DNA of 64,000 bases, from positions 558,001-622,000 of the forward strand of contig NZ_CP095187.1 of NCBI RefSeq assembly GCF_022965755.1. Reading direction: 5' to 3'. The position numbers and the translations under genes were made by a program. Shown here one piece after another: positions 1-9,094 of the stretch; positions within the stretch are counted from its first letter, which is position 1; every line of letters starts with the position of its first letter. The stretch comes from Pseudoxanthomonas sp. F37 (GTDB taxonomy: Bacteria; Pseudomonadota; Gammaproteobacteria; Xanthomonadales; Xanthomonadaceae). Under the pieces are notes generated by a model. The model saw nothing but the letters and a program-made list of their open reading frames with translations, did not search any database and was not told where the DNA came from.

Positions 1-1
1 G

Positions 2-1177
2 TGCGCGCAGATCATGGACGCCGTGGGCGGTTCGACCGCGACGATCGCGCTGGCGGGCAACCCCATCCTGGCCGGCTACACCGCCTCCAAGCTGCCGTGG
101 ACGAAGACCCACCGGCCCGAGGCTTACGCGAAGCTGGCGACCATCCTGCTGCCGCACGACTACCTGAACTTCGTGCTCACCGGCCAGCGCTTCTGCGAGT
201 GGGGCGATGCCTCCGGCACCGGCTGGCTGGACGTGCGCACGCGCACGTGGTCCCAGGCGCTGCTGCAGGCCACCGATGGCGAGCGCGACCTGGCCGCGTG
301 CCTGCCGCCGATCGCCGCGCCCGATGCGCTGTTCGACATCGATCCGGCTGCGGCCTCGCAGCTGGGCCTGCCGGCCACGGTGAAGGTCGCCGTGGGCGGC
401 GGCGACAACATGATGGCGGCCATCGGCACCGGCTGCGTGGAAGAGGGCCGGCTGGCGATGAGCCTGGGCACCTCGGGCACGCTGTTCGCCTACTCGGATA
501 CCCCGGTGGTCGATCCGGCCGGCACCTGGGCCGCCTTCTGCTCCTCCACCGGCGGCTGGCTGCCGCTGATCTGCACGATGAACTGCACCGTGGCCACCGA
601 GCAGGTGGCCAAGGCCTTCGGCTTCAGCACGCGCCAGGGCGATGCGCACCTGCAGGCCACCCCGCCGGGGGCGGACGGACTGGTGATGCTGCCCTTCCTC
701 AACGGCGAGCGCACGCCCGACCTGCCGCAGGGCAAGGGCGTGCTGGCCGGCCTGGACACCACCAACCTGACCGCCGCGCACCTCTACCGCGCCTCGGTGG
801 AAGGGGCGACCTACAGCCTGAAGTACGGCTTCGATGCCTTCCTGGGCGCGGGCATGGCCTTCGAGCGCATCGTGCTGACCGGCGGGGGCAGCAACAGCGC
901 GGCCTGGCGGCAACTGGTGGCCGATGTGTTCGGCCTGCCGGTGCAGGTGCCCGTGCAGTCCGAGGGCGCGGCCTTCGGCGCGGCCCTGCAGGCGCTGTGG
1001 GCACGGGACAAGGCACAGGGCGGCCAGGCGTCCATCGCGCAGATCGCCCGTACCCACGTGGCCCTGGACCCGGCCCTGTCCGCCACCCCCGATCCGGCCC
1101 GCACCGCGGCCTATGCCGCCGGCTACCAACGCTTCCTGCGCCACCTCCATGCCGTCACGCCGCTGCAGCGCGGCTGA
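2..1177 (+). CDS. xylB: Xylulokinase, C-terminal part (5' end outside window)
   Basis: FGGY-family sugar kinase that phosphorylates D-xylulose to xylulose 5-phosphate after XylA. The frame is open from the first bases of the window, so about 391 codons of a protein usually near 490-500 residues are present. The C-terminal FGGY domain is visible: a [14 protein letters not shown] segment, [11 protein letters not shown] (phosphate-binding), [12 protein letters not shown] and the adenine-binding [13 protein letters not shown]. It lies 41 bp upstream of xylA on the same strand, which supports xylulokinase rather than another FGGY kinase. The start and the N-terminal domain cannot be judged. Confidence 0.93.
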   Translation, partial: CAQIMDAVGGSTATIALAGNPILAGYTASKLPWTKTHRPEAYAKLATILLPHDYLNFVLTGQRFCEWGDASGTGWLDVRTRTWSQALLQATDGERDLAACLPPIAAPDALFDIDPAAASQLGLPATVKVAVGGGDNMMAAIGTGCVEEGRLAMSLGTSGTLFAYSDTPVVDPAGTWAAFCSSTGGWLPLICTMNCTVATEQVAKAFGFSTRQGDAHLQATPPGADGLVMLPFLNGERTPDLPQGKGVLAGLDTTNLTAAHLYRASVEGATYSLKYGFDAFLGAGMAFERIVLTGGGSNSAAWRQLVADVFGLPVQVPVQSEGAAFGAALQALWARDKAQGGQASIAQIARTHVALDPALSATPDPARTAAYAAGYQRFLRHLHAVTPLQRG

Positions 1178-1218
1178 CCTTCCCTGCACCTCACGCACAA
1201 CCACAGGATCACCGCACC

Positions 1219-2553
1219 ATGAGCACCCAGCCCTTCATCGGCGCCCAGGAATACTTCCCCGGCATCGGCCGCATTCCCTTCGAAGGGCGCGGCTCGGACA
1301 ACCCGCTGGCGTTCAAGGTCTACGACGCGAACAAGACCATCGGCGGCAAGACCATGCAGGAGCACCTGCGCTTTGCGGTCTGCTACTGGCACACGTTCTG
1401 CAACGCCGGCCACGATCCCTTCGGCCCGGGCACGCGCCACTTCCCGTGGGAGGCCGGCTCGCCCATGGCCACGGCCGAGGCCAAGGTCGATGCCGCCTTC
1501 GAGTTCTTCACCAAGCTGGGCGTGCCGTACTGGTGCTTCCACGACATCGACCTGGCCCCCGATGCCGAGGACATCGGCCAGTACGAGAAGAACCTCAAGC
1601 ACATGACCGCCCTGGCCAAGGCGCGCCAGGACGCCACCGGCCTCAAGCTGCTGTGGGGCACGGCCAACCTGTTCTCGCATCCGCGCTACATGAACGGTGC
1701 GGCCACCAACCCGGACTTCGCCGTGGTGGCCCGCGCCGCGGTGCAGGTCAAGGCCGCGCTGGAGGCCACGGTGGAACTGGGCGGTGAGCACTACGTGTTC
1801 TGGGGCGGGCGCGAAGGCTACGCCTCGCTGGTCAACACCGACATGAAGCGCGAGCTCGCCCACCTGGCCCGCTTCCTGACCGTGGCGCGCGACTACGGCC
1901 GCAGCATCGGGCTGAAGGGCAACTTCCTGATCGAGCCCAAGCCGATGGAGCCGATGAGGCACCAGTACGACTTCGACAGCGCCACCGTGGCCGGCTTCCT
2001 GAAGGAGCACGGGCTGGAGAAGGACTTCAAGCTCAACATCGAGGCCAACCACGCCACGCTCTCGGGCCACACCTTCGAGCACGACCTGCAGGTGGCCTCC
2101 GACCACGGCCTGCTGGGCAGCATCGATGCCAACCGCGGCAATGCGCAGAACGGCTGGGACACCGACCAGTTCCCCACCGACCTGTACGACACGGTGGGGG
2201 CGATGCTGGTGGTGCTGCGCCAGGGCGGGCTGGAGGGCGGGCTGAACTTCGATGCCAAGGTGCGCCGCGAGTCCACCGACCTGGAAGACCTGTTCATCGC
2301 CCACATCGGCGGCATGGACGCCTTCGCCCGCGGGCTGGAAGTGGCGCACGCGCTGTTGACCGACTCGCCGTGGGAGCAGTGGCGCAGGCAGCGCTATGCC
2401 AGCTTCGACAGTGGCAAGGGCAAGGACTTCGAGACCGGCGCCCTGGGACTGGCCGAGCTGGCCGCGCTGGCGGCCACCCTGGGTGAGCCCAGGCAGATCA
2501 GCGGCAAGCAGGAGCGCTACGAGAACCTGCTCAACCAGTACCTGTTGCGCTGA
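1219..2553 (+). CDS. xylA: Xylose isomerase
   Basis: Cytoplasmic isomerase converting D-xylose to D-xylulose. The 444-residue length is normal for the long (class II) form. WCFHDIDL holds the catalytic His108 and Asp111; metal-site segments are the IEPKP stretch, [17 protein letters not shown] and [22 protein letters not shown] 1219 was chosen because the protein begins exactly where family members do ([13 protein letters not shown]). It sits between xylB and a sugar porter and is probably co-transcribed with both. The upstream Shine-Dalgarno signal is weak. Confidence 0.97.
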   Translation: MSTQPFIGAQEYFPGIGRIPFEGRGSDNPLAFKVYDANKTIGGKTMQEHLRFAVCYWHTFCNAGHDPFGPGTRHFPWEAGSPMATAEAKVDAAFEFFTKLGVPYWCFHDIDLAPDAEDIGQYEKNLKHMTALAKARQDATGLKLLWGTANLFSHPRYMNGAATNPDFAVVARAAVQVKAALEATVELGGEHYVFWGGREGYASLVNTDMKRELAHLARFLTVARDYGRSIGLKGNFLIEPKPMEPMRHQYDFDSATVAGFLKEHGLEKDFKLNIEANHATLSGHTFEHDLQVASDHGLLGSIDANRGNAQNGWDTDQFPTDLYDTVGAMLVVLRQGGLEGGLNFDAKVRRESTDLEDLFIAHIGGMDAFARGLEVAHALLTDSPWEQWRRQRYASFDSGKGKDFETGALGLAELAALAATLGEPRQISGKQERYENLLNQYLLR

Positions 2554-2587
2554 GCGCGGCGGATCACCATCCCGGGGAGGGAACAGC

Positions 2588-4021
2588 ATGTCGAGCCTGT
2601 CAGCAACACCATCGGTCCGTGGCCAGAATACTGGCTTGATCATCCTGATCAGCTGTGTCGCCACCATCGGCGGACTGCTGTTCGGTTACGACAGCGGCGC
2701 GGTGAACGGCACCCAGCCTGGCCTCAAGGGTGCGTTCGCCCTGGACGATGCCGGCTTGGGCTTCACCGTCGGCTCGCTGCTGATCGGTTGCTTCATCGGC
2801 GCCTTCTTCGCCGGCACCCTGGCCGATCGCATGGGGCGTCGCAATGTCATGCGGCTCGCCGCCGTCCTGTTCCTCATCGGCGCGCTGATCCAGGGCCTGG
2901 CCCATAGCCAGGGCATCTTCGTCATGGCGCGCATCCTCGGCGGCATGGCCGTCGGTGCGGCCTCGGTGCTATCGCCTGCCTACATCTCCGAAGTCGTGCC
3001 GGCCAGCATCCGCGGCCGCATGACCACGGCCCAGCAGATCATGATCATCACCGGGCTGACGCTGGCCTTCCTGGTCAACTACTACCTCGCCGCCGCCGCG
3101 GGCAGCTCGACGCAGGCGTTCTGGGGCGGGATCGAGGCGTGGCGCTGGATGTACCTGATGCAGGCGGTGCCGGCGGCAGTGTTCCTGGTCACGCTCTTTT
3201 TCATTCCCGAGAGCCCTCGCTACCTGGTGTCCAAGGCGCGTCTGGAGGAGGCCAACGAGGTGCTCACCCGCCTGCTGGGGCCCGCCGAAGCCTCCACCAA
3301 GATGGCCGAGATCCAGGCCAGTTTTTCCATGGACCATCGGCCGCGCCTGAGCGACATCCTCACCCCGCGCGGAGGACGCGGCTTCCTGGGTATCCGCGCC
3401 ATCGTCTGGGCGGGCCTGCTGCTGGCGGTGTTCCAGCAGCTGGTCGGCATCAACGTGATCTTCTATTACGGCTCGACCCTCTGGCAGCTGGCCGGCTTCA
3501 CCGAGAACGACTCGCTGCTGATCAACATCGGTTCCGGTGCGGTGTCGATCGCGGCCTGTTTCGTCACCATCGCGCTGATCGACCGGATCGGCCGCAAGCC
3601 GCTGCTGCTGATCGGTTCGGCAGGCATGGCCATCACCCTGTTCGTGATGGTCTACGCCTTCAGCCAGGGCACGCTGGACGCGGCGGGCACGCTGTCGCTT
3701 TCCCAGCAGATGGGCGTGGTGGCCGTGATTGCCGCCAATCTCTACGTGATTTTCTTCAACGTGTCCTGGGGCCCGGTGATGTGGGTGATGCTGGGGGAGA
3801 TGTTCCCCAACCAGATCCGCGGCTCGGCGCTGGCCGTGTGCGGGTTTGCGCAGTGGTTCGCCAACTACCTCATCGCGCAGAGTTTTCCGCTGATGGCATC
3901 GGGCCTGGGCCTGGCCATCAGCTACACCTTCTACGGCGCCTGCGCCGTGATCAGCTTCTTCCTGGTCAGGCGGTTCATCCACGAGACCAAGGGCAAGGAA
4001 CTGGAGCAGATGCAAGGATGA
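2588..4021 (+). CDS. MFS sugar porter (xylose/H+ symporter-like)
   Basis: Inner-membrane major facilitator of the sugar-porter family, 477 residues, about 12 hydrophobic segments. Family signatures are present: GYDSGAVNGTQ in helix 1, DRMGRRN in loop 2-3, PESPRYL after helix 6, QQLVGINVIFYYG in helix 7 and DRIGRKP in loop 8-9. ATG 2588 follows a strong GGGGAGGGA Shine-Dalgarno sequence. The position directly after xylA suggests xylose as substrate, but glucose or other sugars are possible. Its stop overlaps the next start (ATGA), indicating translational coupling with the GH3 gene. Confidence 0.93.
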   Translation: MSSLSATPSVRGQNTGLIILISCVATIGGLLFGYDSGAVNGTQPGLKGAFALDDAGLGFTVGSLLIGCFIGAFFAGTLADRMGRRNVMRLAAVLFLIGALIQGLAHSQGIFVMARILGGMAVGAASVLSPAYISEVVPASIRGRMTTAQQIMIITGLTLAFLVNYYLAAAAGSSTQAFWGGIEAWRWMYLMQAVPAAVFLVTLFFIPESPRYLVSKARLEEANEVLTRLLGPAEASTKMAEIQASFSMDHRPRLSDILTPRGGRGFLGIRAIVWAGLLLAVFQQLVGINVIFYYGSTLWQLAGFTENDSLLINIGSGAVSIAACFVTIALIDRIGRKPLLLIGSAGMAITLFVMVYAFSQGTLDAAGTLSLSQQMGVVAVIAANLYVIFFNVSWGPVMWVMLGEMFPNQIRGSALAVCGFAQWFANYLIAQSFPLMASGLGLAISYTFYGACAVISFFLVRRFIHETKGKELEQMQG

Positions 4022-6573
4022 AGACGATCATGTCCACGAACACCCGCAGCGGTGTGCTCATCGCCGCCCTGGTGCTGGCCCTGGCCGCCTGCCGGGGCGA
4101 AGACAAGGCCCTCGCGCCTGCGGCGAGCGAGGCCAACCCCTGGCCGCAGGTGGCCTGGCCGCTGGCCGAGGATGCCGCACTCGAACAGCGCATCACCGAC
4201 CTGATGGCCACCATGACGGTGGAGGAGAAGGTCGGCCAGCTGGTCCAGGGCGACATCGCCAGCCTCGCCCCGGAGGACGTGCGCACATACCGGCTCGGCT
4301 CGATCCTGGCCGGGGGCAACTCCGATCCCGGTGGCCGCTACGATGCCTCGCCCGCGCAATGGCTGGCCCTGGCCGATGCCTTCTACGAAGCCTCCATGGA
4401 CACCTCGCAGGGCGGCAAGGCCATCCCGGTGATCTTCGGCATCGATGCCGTGCACGGGCAGAGCAACATCGTCGGCGCCACCCTGTTCCCCCACAACATC
4501 GGCCTGGGCGCCACGCGCAACCCGGAGCTGCTGCGCCGGATCGGCCAGATCACCGCGCTGGAGACCCGCGCCACCGGCATGGAGTGGACCTTCGCCCCCA
4601 CCGTGGCGGTGCCGCAGGACGACCGCTGGGGCCGCACCTACGAGGGGTATTCCGAGTCGCCCGAGGTGGTGGCCCGCTACGCGGCCGCCATGGTCGAAGG
4701 CCTGCAGGGCAAGGTCGGCACGCCCGAGTTCCTGGACGGGCGCCATGTGATCGCCTCGGTCAAGCACTTCCTGGGCGATGGCGGCACCACCAACGGCAAG
4801 GACCAGGGCGATACCAGGATCGGCGAAGCCGAGCTGGTGCGCGTGCACGCCGCCGGCTACCCGCCGGCGATCGCCGCCGGCGCGCAGACGGCCATGGCCT
4901 CCTTCAACAGCGTCAACGGCCAGAAGATGCACGGCCACAAGGCGTACCTGACCGATGCGCTGAAGGGCCGCATGCAGTTTGGCGGCTTCGTGGTGGGCGA
5001 CTGGAACGGCCATGGCCAGGTCCAGGGCTGCACCAACACCGACTGCCCGGCCACGATCAATGCCGGCCTGGACATGGCCATGGCCTCGGACAGCTGGAAG
5101 GGTTTCTACGAAACCACGCTGGCGGCGGTGAAGGCCGGCACGATCAGCCAGGCGCGCCTGGACGATGCGGTGCGCCGCATCCTGCGGGTGAAGTTCCGCC
5201 TGGGCCTGTTCGAGGCGGGCAAGCCCTCGGCGCGTGCGGTGGGCGGGCAGTTCGCCCTGCTCGGTGCGCCCGAGCACCGCGCGGTGGCGCGCCAGGCGGT
5301 GCGCCAGTCGCTGGTGCTGCTGAAGAACGCCGGTGGCGTGCTGCCGCTGCAGCCCAGGCAGCGCATCCTGGTGGCCGGCGATGGCGCCCACGATGTGGGC
5401 AAGCAGGCCGGCGGCTGGACGCTGAACTGGCAGGGCACCGGCACCACGCGCAAGGACTTCCCCAACGCGGACTCGATCTACGAGGGCATCGCGCAGCAGG
5501 CGAAGGCGGCGGGGGGCGAGGCGATCCTGGCCATCGACGGCAGGTACACGCAGAAGCCGGACGTGGCGGTGGTGGTGTTCGGCGAGAACCCGTACGCCGA
5601 GTTCCAGGGCGATCTGCAGACGCTGCTGTACAAGCCCGGCGATGACAGCGACCTGCAGCTGATCAAGCGCCTGAAGGCCGACGGCATCCCGGTGGTGGCG
5701 GTGTTCCTGAGCGGGCGTCCGCTATGGGTCAACCGCGAGATCAACGCCGCCGATGCCTTCGTGGCGGCCTGGCTGCCCGGCTCCGAAGGCGCCGGCATCG
5801 CCGATGTGCTGCTGCGCAAGGCCGATGGCAGCGTGCAGTACGACTTCACCGGCAAGCTCAGCTTCAGCTGGCCGCGTACCGCCACGCAGTACGCCAACAA
5901 CGTGGGCCAGCCCGGCTACGACCCGCTGTTCCCCTTCGGGTACGGCCTGACCTATGCCGACCAGGGCGAGCTGGCTGCGCTGCCGGAAGACTCGGGGATC
6001 GAGGGCGAGCAGGCCGCCAGCGGCGTGTATTTCGACAAGGGCAAACCGGCGCTGGGCCTGGCGATGCAATTGTCCAACGCCAGCCAGGCGGGCATGCCGG
6101 CCACGACAGTGCCGGTGGCGCTGGCCGACGGCAGCCTGGCGCTGGCCGCCGTCGACCACCGCGCACAGGAGGACGCGCGCCGCCTTGCATGGTCGGGCAG
6201 CACGCCGGCCAGATGGTTGCTGGTGTCCGGTACGCCGCTGGACCTGACCCGCGAAAGCAATGGCGATGTGCAGTTGCAGCTGACCCTCCGCCGCGAGAGT
6301 ACGGTAAGCGCACCGGTGTGGCTGGGTCTGGGCTGCGGTGCCGATTGCGGTGGCCGCGTCGACCTGCGCACGACGCTGGAGGCGATCCCGCAAGGCGAAT
6401 GGAAGGTGATCGGCGTTCCATTGAAGTGCTTCGCCACCGCCGGCGCCGATGTGGCGAAGCTGGTGCAGGTGCCGGTGCTGGAGAGCAGTGCGGCGCTGCG
6501 GATGTCCGTGTCGCGTATCGCGCTGGGTGCATTGAACGAAGCCGAAGCCACGGTCGCCTGCCCGGTCAGGTAA
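4018..6573 (+). CDS. GH3 family beta-glycosidase, lipoprotein
   Basis: Exo-acting beta-glucosidase or beta-xylosidase of glycoside hydrolase family 3, 851 residues. The N-terminus is a lipoprotein signal with lipobox LALAAC (Cys25), so the enzyme is probably membrane-anchored in the periplasm or on the outer membrane. The GH3 barrel domain shows SVKHFLGDGG and VVGDWNG, with Asp328 as likely nucleophile; the second alpha/beta domain follows (about 400-650), and the C-terminal 200 residues form an extra beta-rich region. It starts inside the stop of the sugar porter gene, so it probably releases sugars for the neighbouring uptake and xylose pathway. The exact substrate cannot be read from sequence. 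Confidence 0.92.
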   Translation: MKTIMSTNTRSGVLIAALVLALAACRGEDKALAPAASEANPWPQVAWPLAEDAALEQRITDLMATMTVEEKVGQLVQGDIASLAPEDVRTYRLGSILAGGNSDPGGRYDASPAQWLALADAFYEASMDTSQGGKAIPVIFGIDAVHGQSNIVGATLFPHNIGLGATRNPELLRRIGQITALETRATGMEWTFAPTVAVPQDDRWGRTYEGYSESPEVVARYAAAMVEGLQGKVGTPEFLDGRHVIASVKHFLGDGGTTNGKDQGDTRIGEAELVRVHAAGYPPAIAAGAQTAMASFNSVNGQKMHGHKAYLTDALKGRMQFGGFVVGDWNGHGQVQGCTNTDCPATINAGLDMAMASDSWKGFYETTLAAVKAGTISQARLDDAVRRILRVKFRLGLFEAGKPSARAVGGQFALLGAPEHRAVARQAVRQSLVLLKNAGGVLPLQPRQRILVAGDGAHDVGKQAGGWTLNWQGTGTTRKDFPNADSIYEGIAQQAKAAGGEAILAIDGRYTQKPDVAVVVFGENPYAEFQGDLQTLLYKPGDDSDLQLIKRLKADGIPVVAVFLSGRPLWVNREINAADAFVAAWLPGSEGAGIADVLLRKADGSVQYDFTGKLSFSWPRTATQYANNVGQPGYDPLFPFGYGLTYADQGELAALPEDSGIEGEQAASGVYFDKGKPALGLAMQLSNASQAGMPATTVPVALADGSLALAAVDHRAQEDARRLAWSGSTPARWLLVSGTPLDLTRESNGDVQLQLTLRRESTVSAPVWLGLGCGADCGGRVDLRTTLEAIPQGEWKVIGVPLKCFATAGADVAKLVQVPVLESSAALRMSVSRIALGALNEAEATVACPVR

Positions 6574-6746
6574 CAAGGCAAGATGCGGGCGGTGGCGCAT
6601 GCCACTGCCGGAGTGCGAGGGCAGGGAGCGCCAGCGCATGATCTCCCGTCATCGCGAGCCGCCGCGTGCGGTTCGCATCCCGACCCGCGCAAGGGATGCG
6701 CGTGGGTCGATCCAACCGCAGGAGTGGGGCCGTGGGTCTGGGGACA

Positions 6747-8294
6747 ATGGACATCGCCATCGTGCTGGCCTACCTGGCCGGCATCTTCGTGCTGGCGCAA
6801 TGGGTGTCGCGCGAGAAGGCCGGGCACGCCAAGGACGCGAAGGACTACTTCCTCGCCGGCAAGTCGCTGCCGTGGTGGGCCATCGGCGCGTCGCTGATCG
6901 CGGCCAACATCTCGGCCGAACAGATCATCGGCATGTCCGGCTCGGGCTACGCCATCGGCCTGGCCATCGCCTCGTACGAATGGATGGCCGCGGCCACGCT
7001 GCTGATCGTCGGCAAGTGGTTCCTGCCGGTGTTCCTGCGCAACGGCATCTACACGATGCCGCAGTTCCTCGAGCAGCGGTACGGCAACCGCATCCGCACG
7101 CTCATGGCCGTGTTCTGGCTGGGGCTGTACGTGTTCGTCAACGTCACCTCCATCCTGTGGCTGGGCGCCATCGCGGTGAGCCAGGTCACCGGCATGGACC
7201 AGATGCTGGCGGTGGTGCTGATCGGCGTGTTCGCGCTGCTGTACCAGCTCTATGGCGGGCTGAAGGCGGTGGCGCTGACCGACATCGTGCAGGTCTCGCT
7301 GCTGGTGCTGGGCGGCCTGCTGGTCGCGGGCCTGACGCTCGACGAACTGGGCGGGGGCGCCGGTGTGGTGGCCGGCTTCCATCGCTTGTGGGAGGCGCAG
7401 CCCGGCCACTTCGAGATGATCCTCGACCGGGACAATCCGTTCTACAAGGACCTGCCCGGCCTGAGCGTGCTGATCGGCGGCATGTGGATCATGAACATCA
7501 GCTACTGGGGCTTCAACCAGTACATCATCCAGCGCGCGCTCGCCGCGAAGGACATCGGCGAGGCGCAGAAGGGCGTGCTGTTCGCCGCCTTCCTCAAACT
7601 GCTGATGCCGGTGATCGTGGTGCTGCCCGGGATCGCCGCGGTGATGCTGGCGCCGGGGCTGGACAAGCCCGACCAGGCCTATCCGACGATGATGCGCCTG
7701 CTGCCCACCGGCATCCTGGGCCTGGTGTTCGCTGCGCTGGTGGCGGCCATCGTCGCGTCGCTGGCGTCGAAGATCAACTCGGTGGCGACCATCTTCACCC
7801 TGGATTTCTACGCCAAGGGCAAGCGCCGGCACAGCGAGGCCAAGCTGGTGCGCGTGGGTCGCATCGCCGCGGTGGTCACGGTGGTGCTGGGCATCCTTGC
7901 GGCCAAACCGCTGCTCGGCAGTTTCGACCAGGCCTTCCAGTACATCCAGGAGTACACCGGCTTCTTCACCCCGGGCATCGTGGTGATCTTCGTGCTGGGC
8001 CTGTTCTGGAAACGCGCCAACGAGGCCGGAGCGCTGGCGGCGGCGATCGGTTCGTTCGCGCTGTCCGTCGTGCTGAAGCTGGCGTGGCCGGCGCTGCCGT
8101 TCATCGACCGCGTCGGCCTGGTGTTCCTGCTGGCGCTGGCGCTGGCGGTGGTGGTGTCGCTGGCCACGCCGCACGCGCCGGAGAAGGACATCATCCAGAC
8201 GCGCGATGTCGACTACCGCACGGGCGGTGCGTTCAACATCGGCGCGGTCGCGGTGCTGGCGATCCTGACCGCGCTGTATGCGCTGTTCTGGTGA
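6747..8294 (+). CDS. Sodium/sugar symporter (SSS family, SGLT-like)
   Basis: Integral inner-membrane solute:sodium symporter, 515 residues from ATG 6747 with about 13-14 hydrophobic segments. The core shows YFLAGKSLPWWAIG, SLIAANISAEQIIGMSGSG in helix 1-2 and IYTMPQFLEQRYG, typical of glucose/galactose-type members. ATG 6747 follows GGGGACA; an in-frame GTG at 6732 would add five residues. A 173-bp spacer separates it from the GH3 gene, so it may have its own promoter. Context points to uptake of a mono- or disaccharide released by the GH3 enzyme. Confidence 0.88.
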   Translation: MDIAIVLAYLAGIFVLAQWVSREKAGHAKDAKDYFLAGKSLPWWAIGASLIAANISAEQIIGMSGSGYAIGLAIASYEWMAAATLLIVGKWFLPVFLRNGIYTMPQFLEQRYGNRIRTLMAVFWLGLYVFVNVTSILWLGAIAVSQVTGMDQMLAVVLIGVFALLYQLYGGLKAVALTDIVQVSLLVLGGLLVAGLTLDELGGGAGVVAGFHRLWEAQPGHFEMILDRDNPFYKDLPGLSVLIGGMWIMNISYWGFNQYIIQRALAAKDIGEAQKGVLFAAFLKLLMPVIVVLPGIAAVMLAPGLDKPDQAYPTMMRLLPTGILGLVFAALVAAIVASLASKINSVATIFTLDFYAKGKRRHSEAKLVRVGRIAAVVTVVLGILAAKPLLGSFDQAFQYIQEYTGFFTPGIVVIFVLGLFWKRANEAGALAAAIGSFALSVVLKLAWPALPFIDRVGLVFLLALALAVVVSLATPHAPEKDIIQTRDVDYRTGGAFNIGAVAVLAILTALYALFW

Positions 8295-8349
8295 GGTCCG
8301 GGGCCGGGGCGTTCAGAAGGAATTTAGCTCCACGGTGATGCGGTGCCCA

Positions 8350-8372
8350 TTCTCACGATTTCGTGCCGAGAA
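8350..8372. promoter_or_regulatory. Imperfect palindrome upstream of the T_hemolysin operon
   Basis: TTCTC-ACGA ... TCGT-GCC-GAGAA forms a near-symmetric 23-bp element about 55-75 bp upstream of the first gene of the operon. The DNA just downstream is AT-rich with repeated TAAT(C)GAG blocks (8376-8412). This could be an operator, possibly for the response regulator encoded at the end of the same operon. No consensus was matched. Confidence 0.3.
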
Positions 8373-8425
8373 TCTAATGAGCGTTTAACTCGCACCTAAT
8401 CGAGCCTTAATCCGGCGCTTCCAGC

Positions 8426-9094
8426 ATGCCCGCCATGCACTGGATACGCCCCCATATCGCCTTGGCGCCCCTGCCGGGACGCTTCGTCAGCGTCCAACTG
8501 GTCGAGCGCGACGACCCCGGCCGCGAGGCCGTGGAAGCCTTCATCGCCGACGTCTACCGGGACCGCTACGGTGCGGTCCTGCGCAACTTCTTCCCCCATC
8601 TGATCGCCTACCGGGACAGCGACGGCCGGCTGGCCGCCGCGGTGGGCATCCGCGCCGGTGTGGAGGGGCCGCTGTTCGTCGAGCACTATCTGGACGGCGC
8701 GGTGGAGCACGCCATGGCGCGGCGGGGCATCGCGCATGTCGACCGCCGCCGCGTGGTGGAGGTGGGGAATTTCGCGGCCACTTCGCCCGGGATCGCACGC
8801 GAACTGATCCTGCAGCTGGCGCTGACCCTGCAGGCGGCCGGCATGGACTGGGTATTGCTGGTGGCCACGCAGCAGCTGCGCAATGCTTTCGAGCGGCTGC
8901 GCCTGCCGATGCTGGAACTGGCCGAAGCGCGCGCCGAGCGCCTGGGCGACGCCGGCGCGGACTGGGGGCGCTACTACGATGCGCGTCCCCGGCTCATCTG
9001 CGGCAACGTGGCCGAAGGCGTCGCCCATCTGCGCGGCGCCGAACGCCCGGCCGCCTGCGACGCGCCGGATACCTGCCTGGCGGGTGCGCCATGA
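8426..9094 (+). CDS. Thermostable-hemolysin family protein (T_hemolysin, GNAT-like)
   Basis: Protein of 222 residues resembling the family named for Vibrio thermostable delta-hemolysin, which has an acyltransferase-like fold. Visible family features are the F(I)ADVYRDRYGA region, VGIRAG, the central VVEVGNFAA strand and ELILQLALTLQAAGMDWVLLVATQQLRN. There is no signal peptide, so toxin export is doubtful; an enzyme or acyl-carrier role fits the neighbours better. ATG 8426 and ATG 8435 are both possible starts. The stop overlaps the next start (ATGA). It opens a run of seven closely packed genes. Confidence 0.75.
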   Translation: MPAMHWIRPHIALAPLPGRFVSVQLVERDDPGREAVEAFIADVYRDRYGAVLRNFFPHLIAYRDSDGRLAAAVGIRAGVEGPLFVEHYLDGAVEHAMARRGIAHVDRRRVVEVGNFAATSPGIARELILQLALTLQAAGMDWVLLVATQQLRNAFERLRLPMLELAEARAERLGDAGADWGRYYDARPRLICGNVAEGVAHLRGAERPAACDAPDTCLAGAP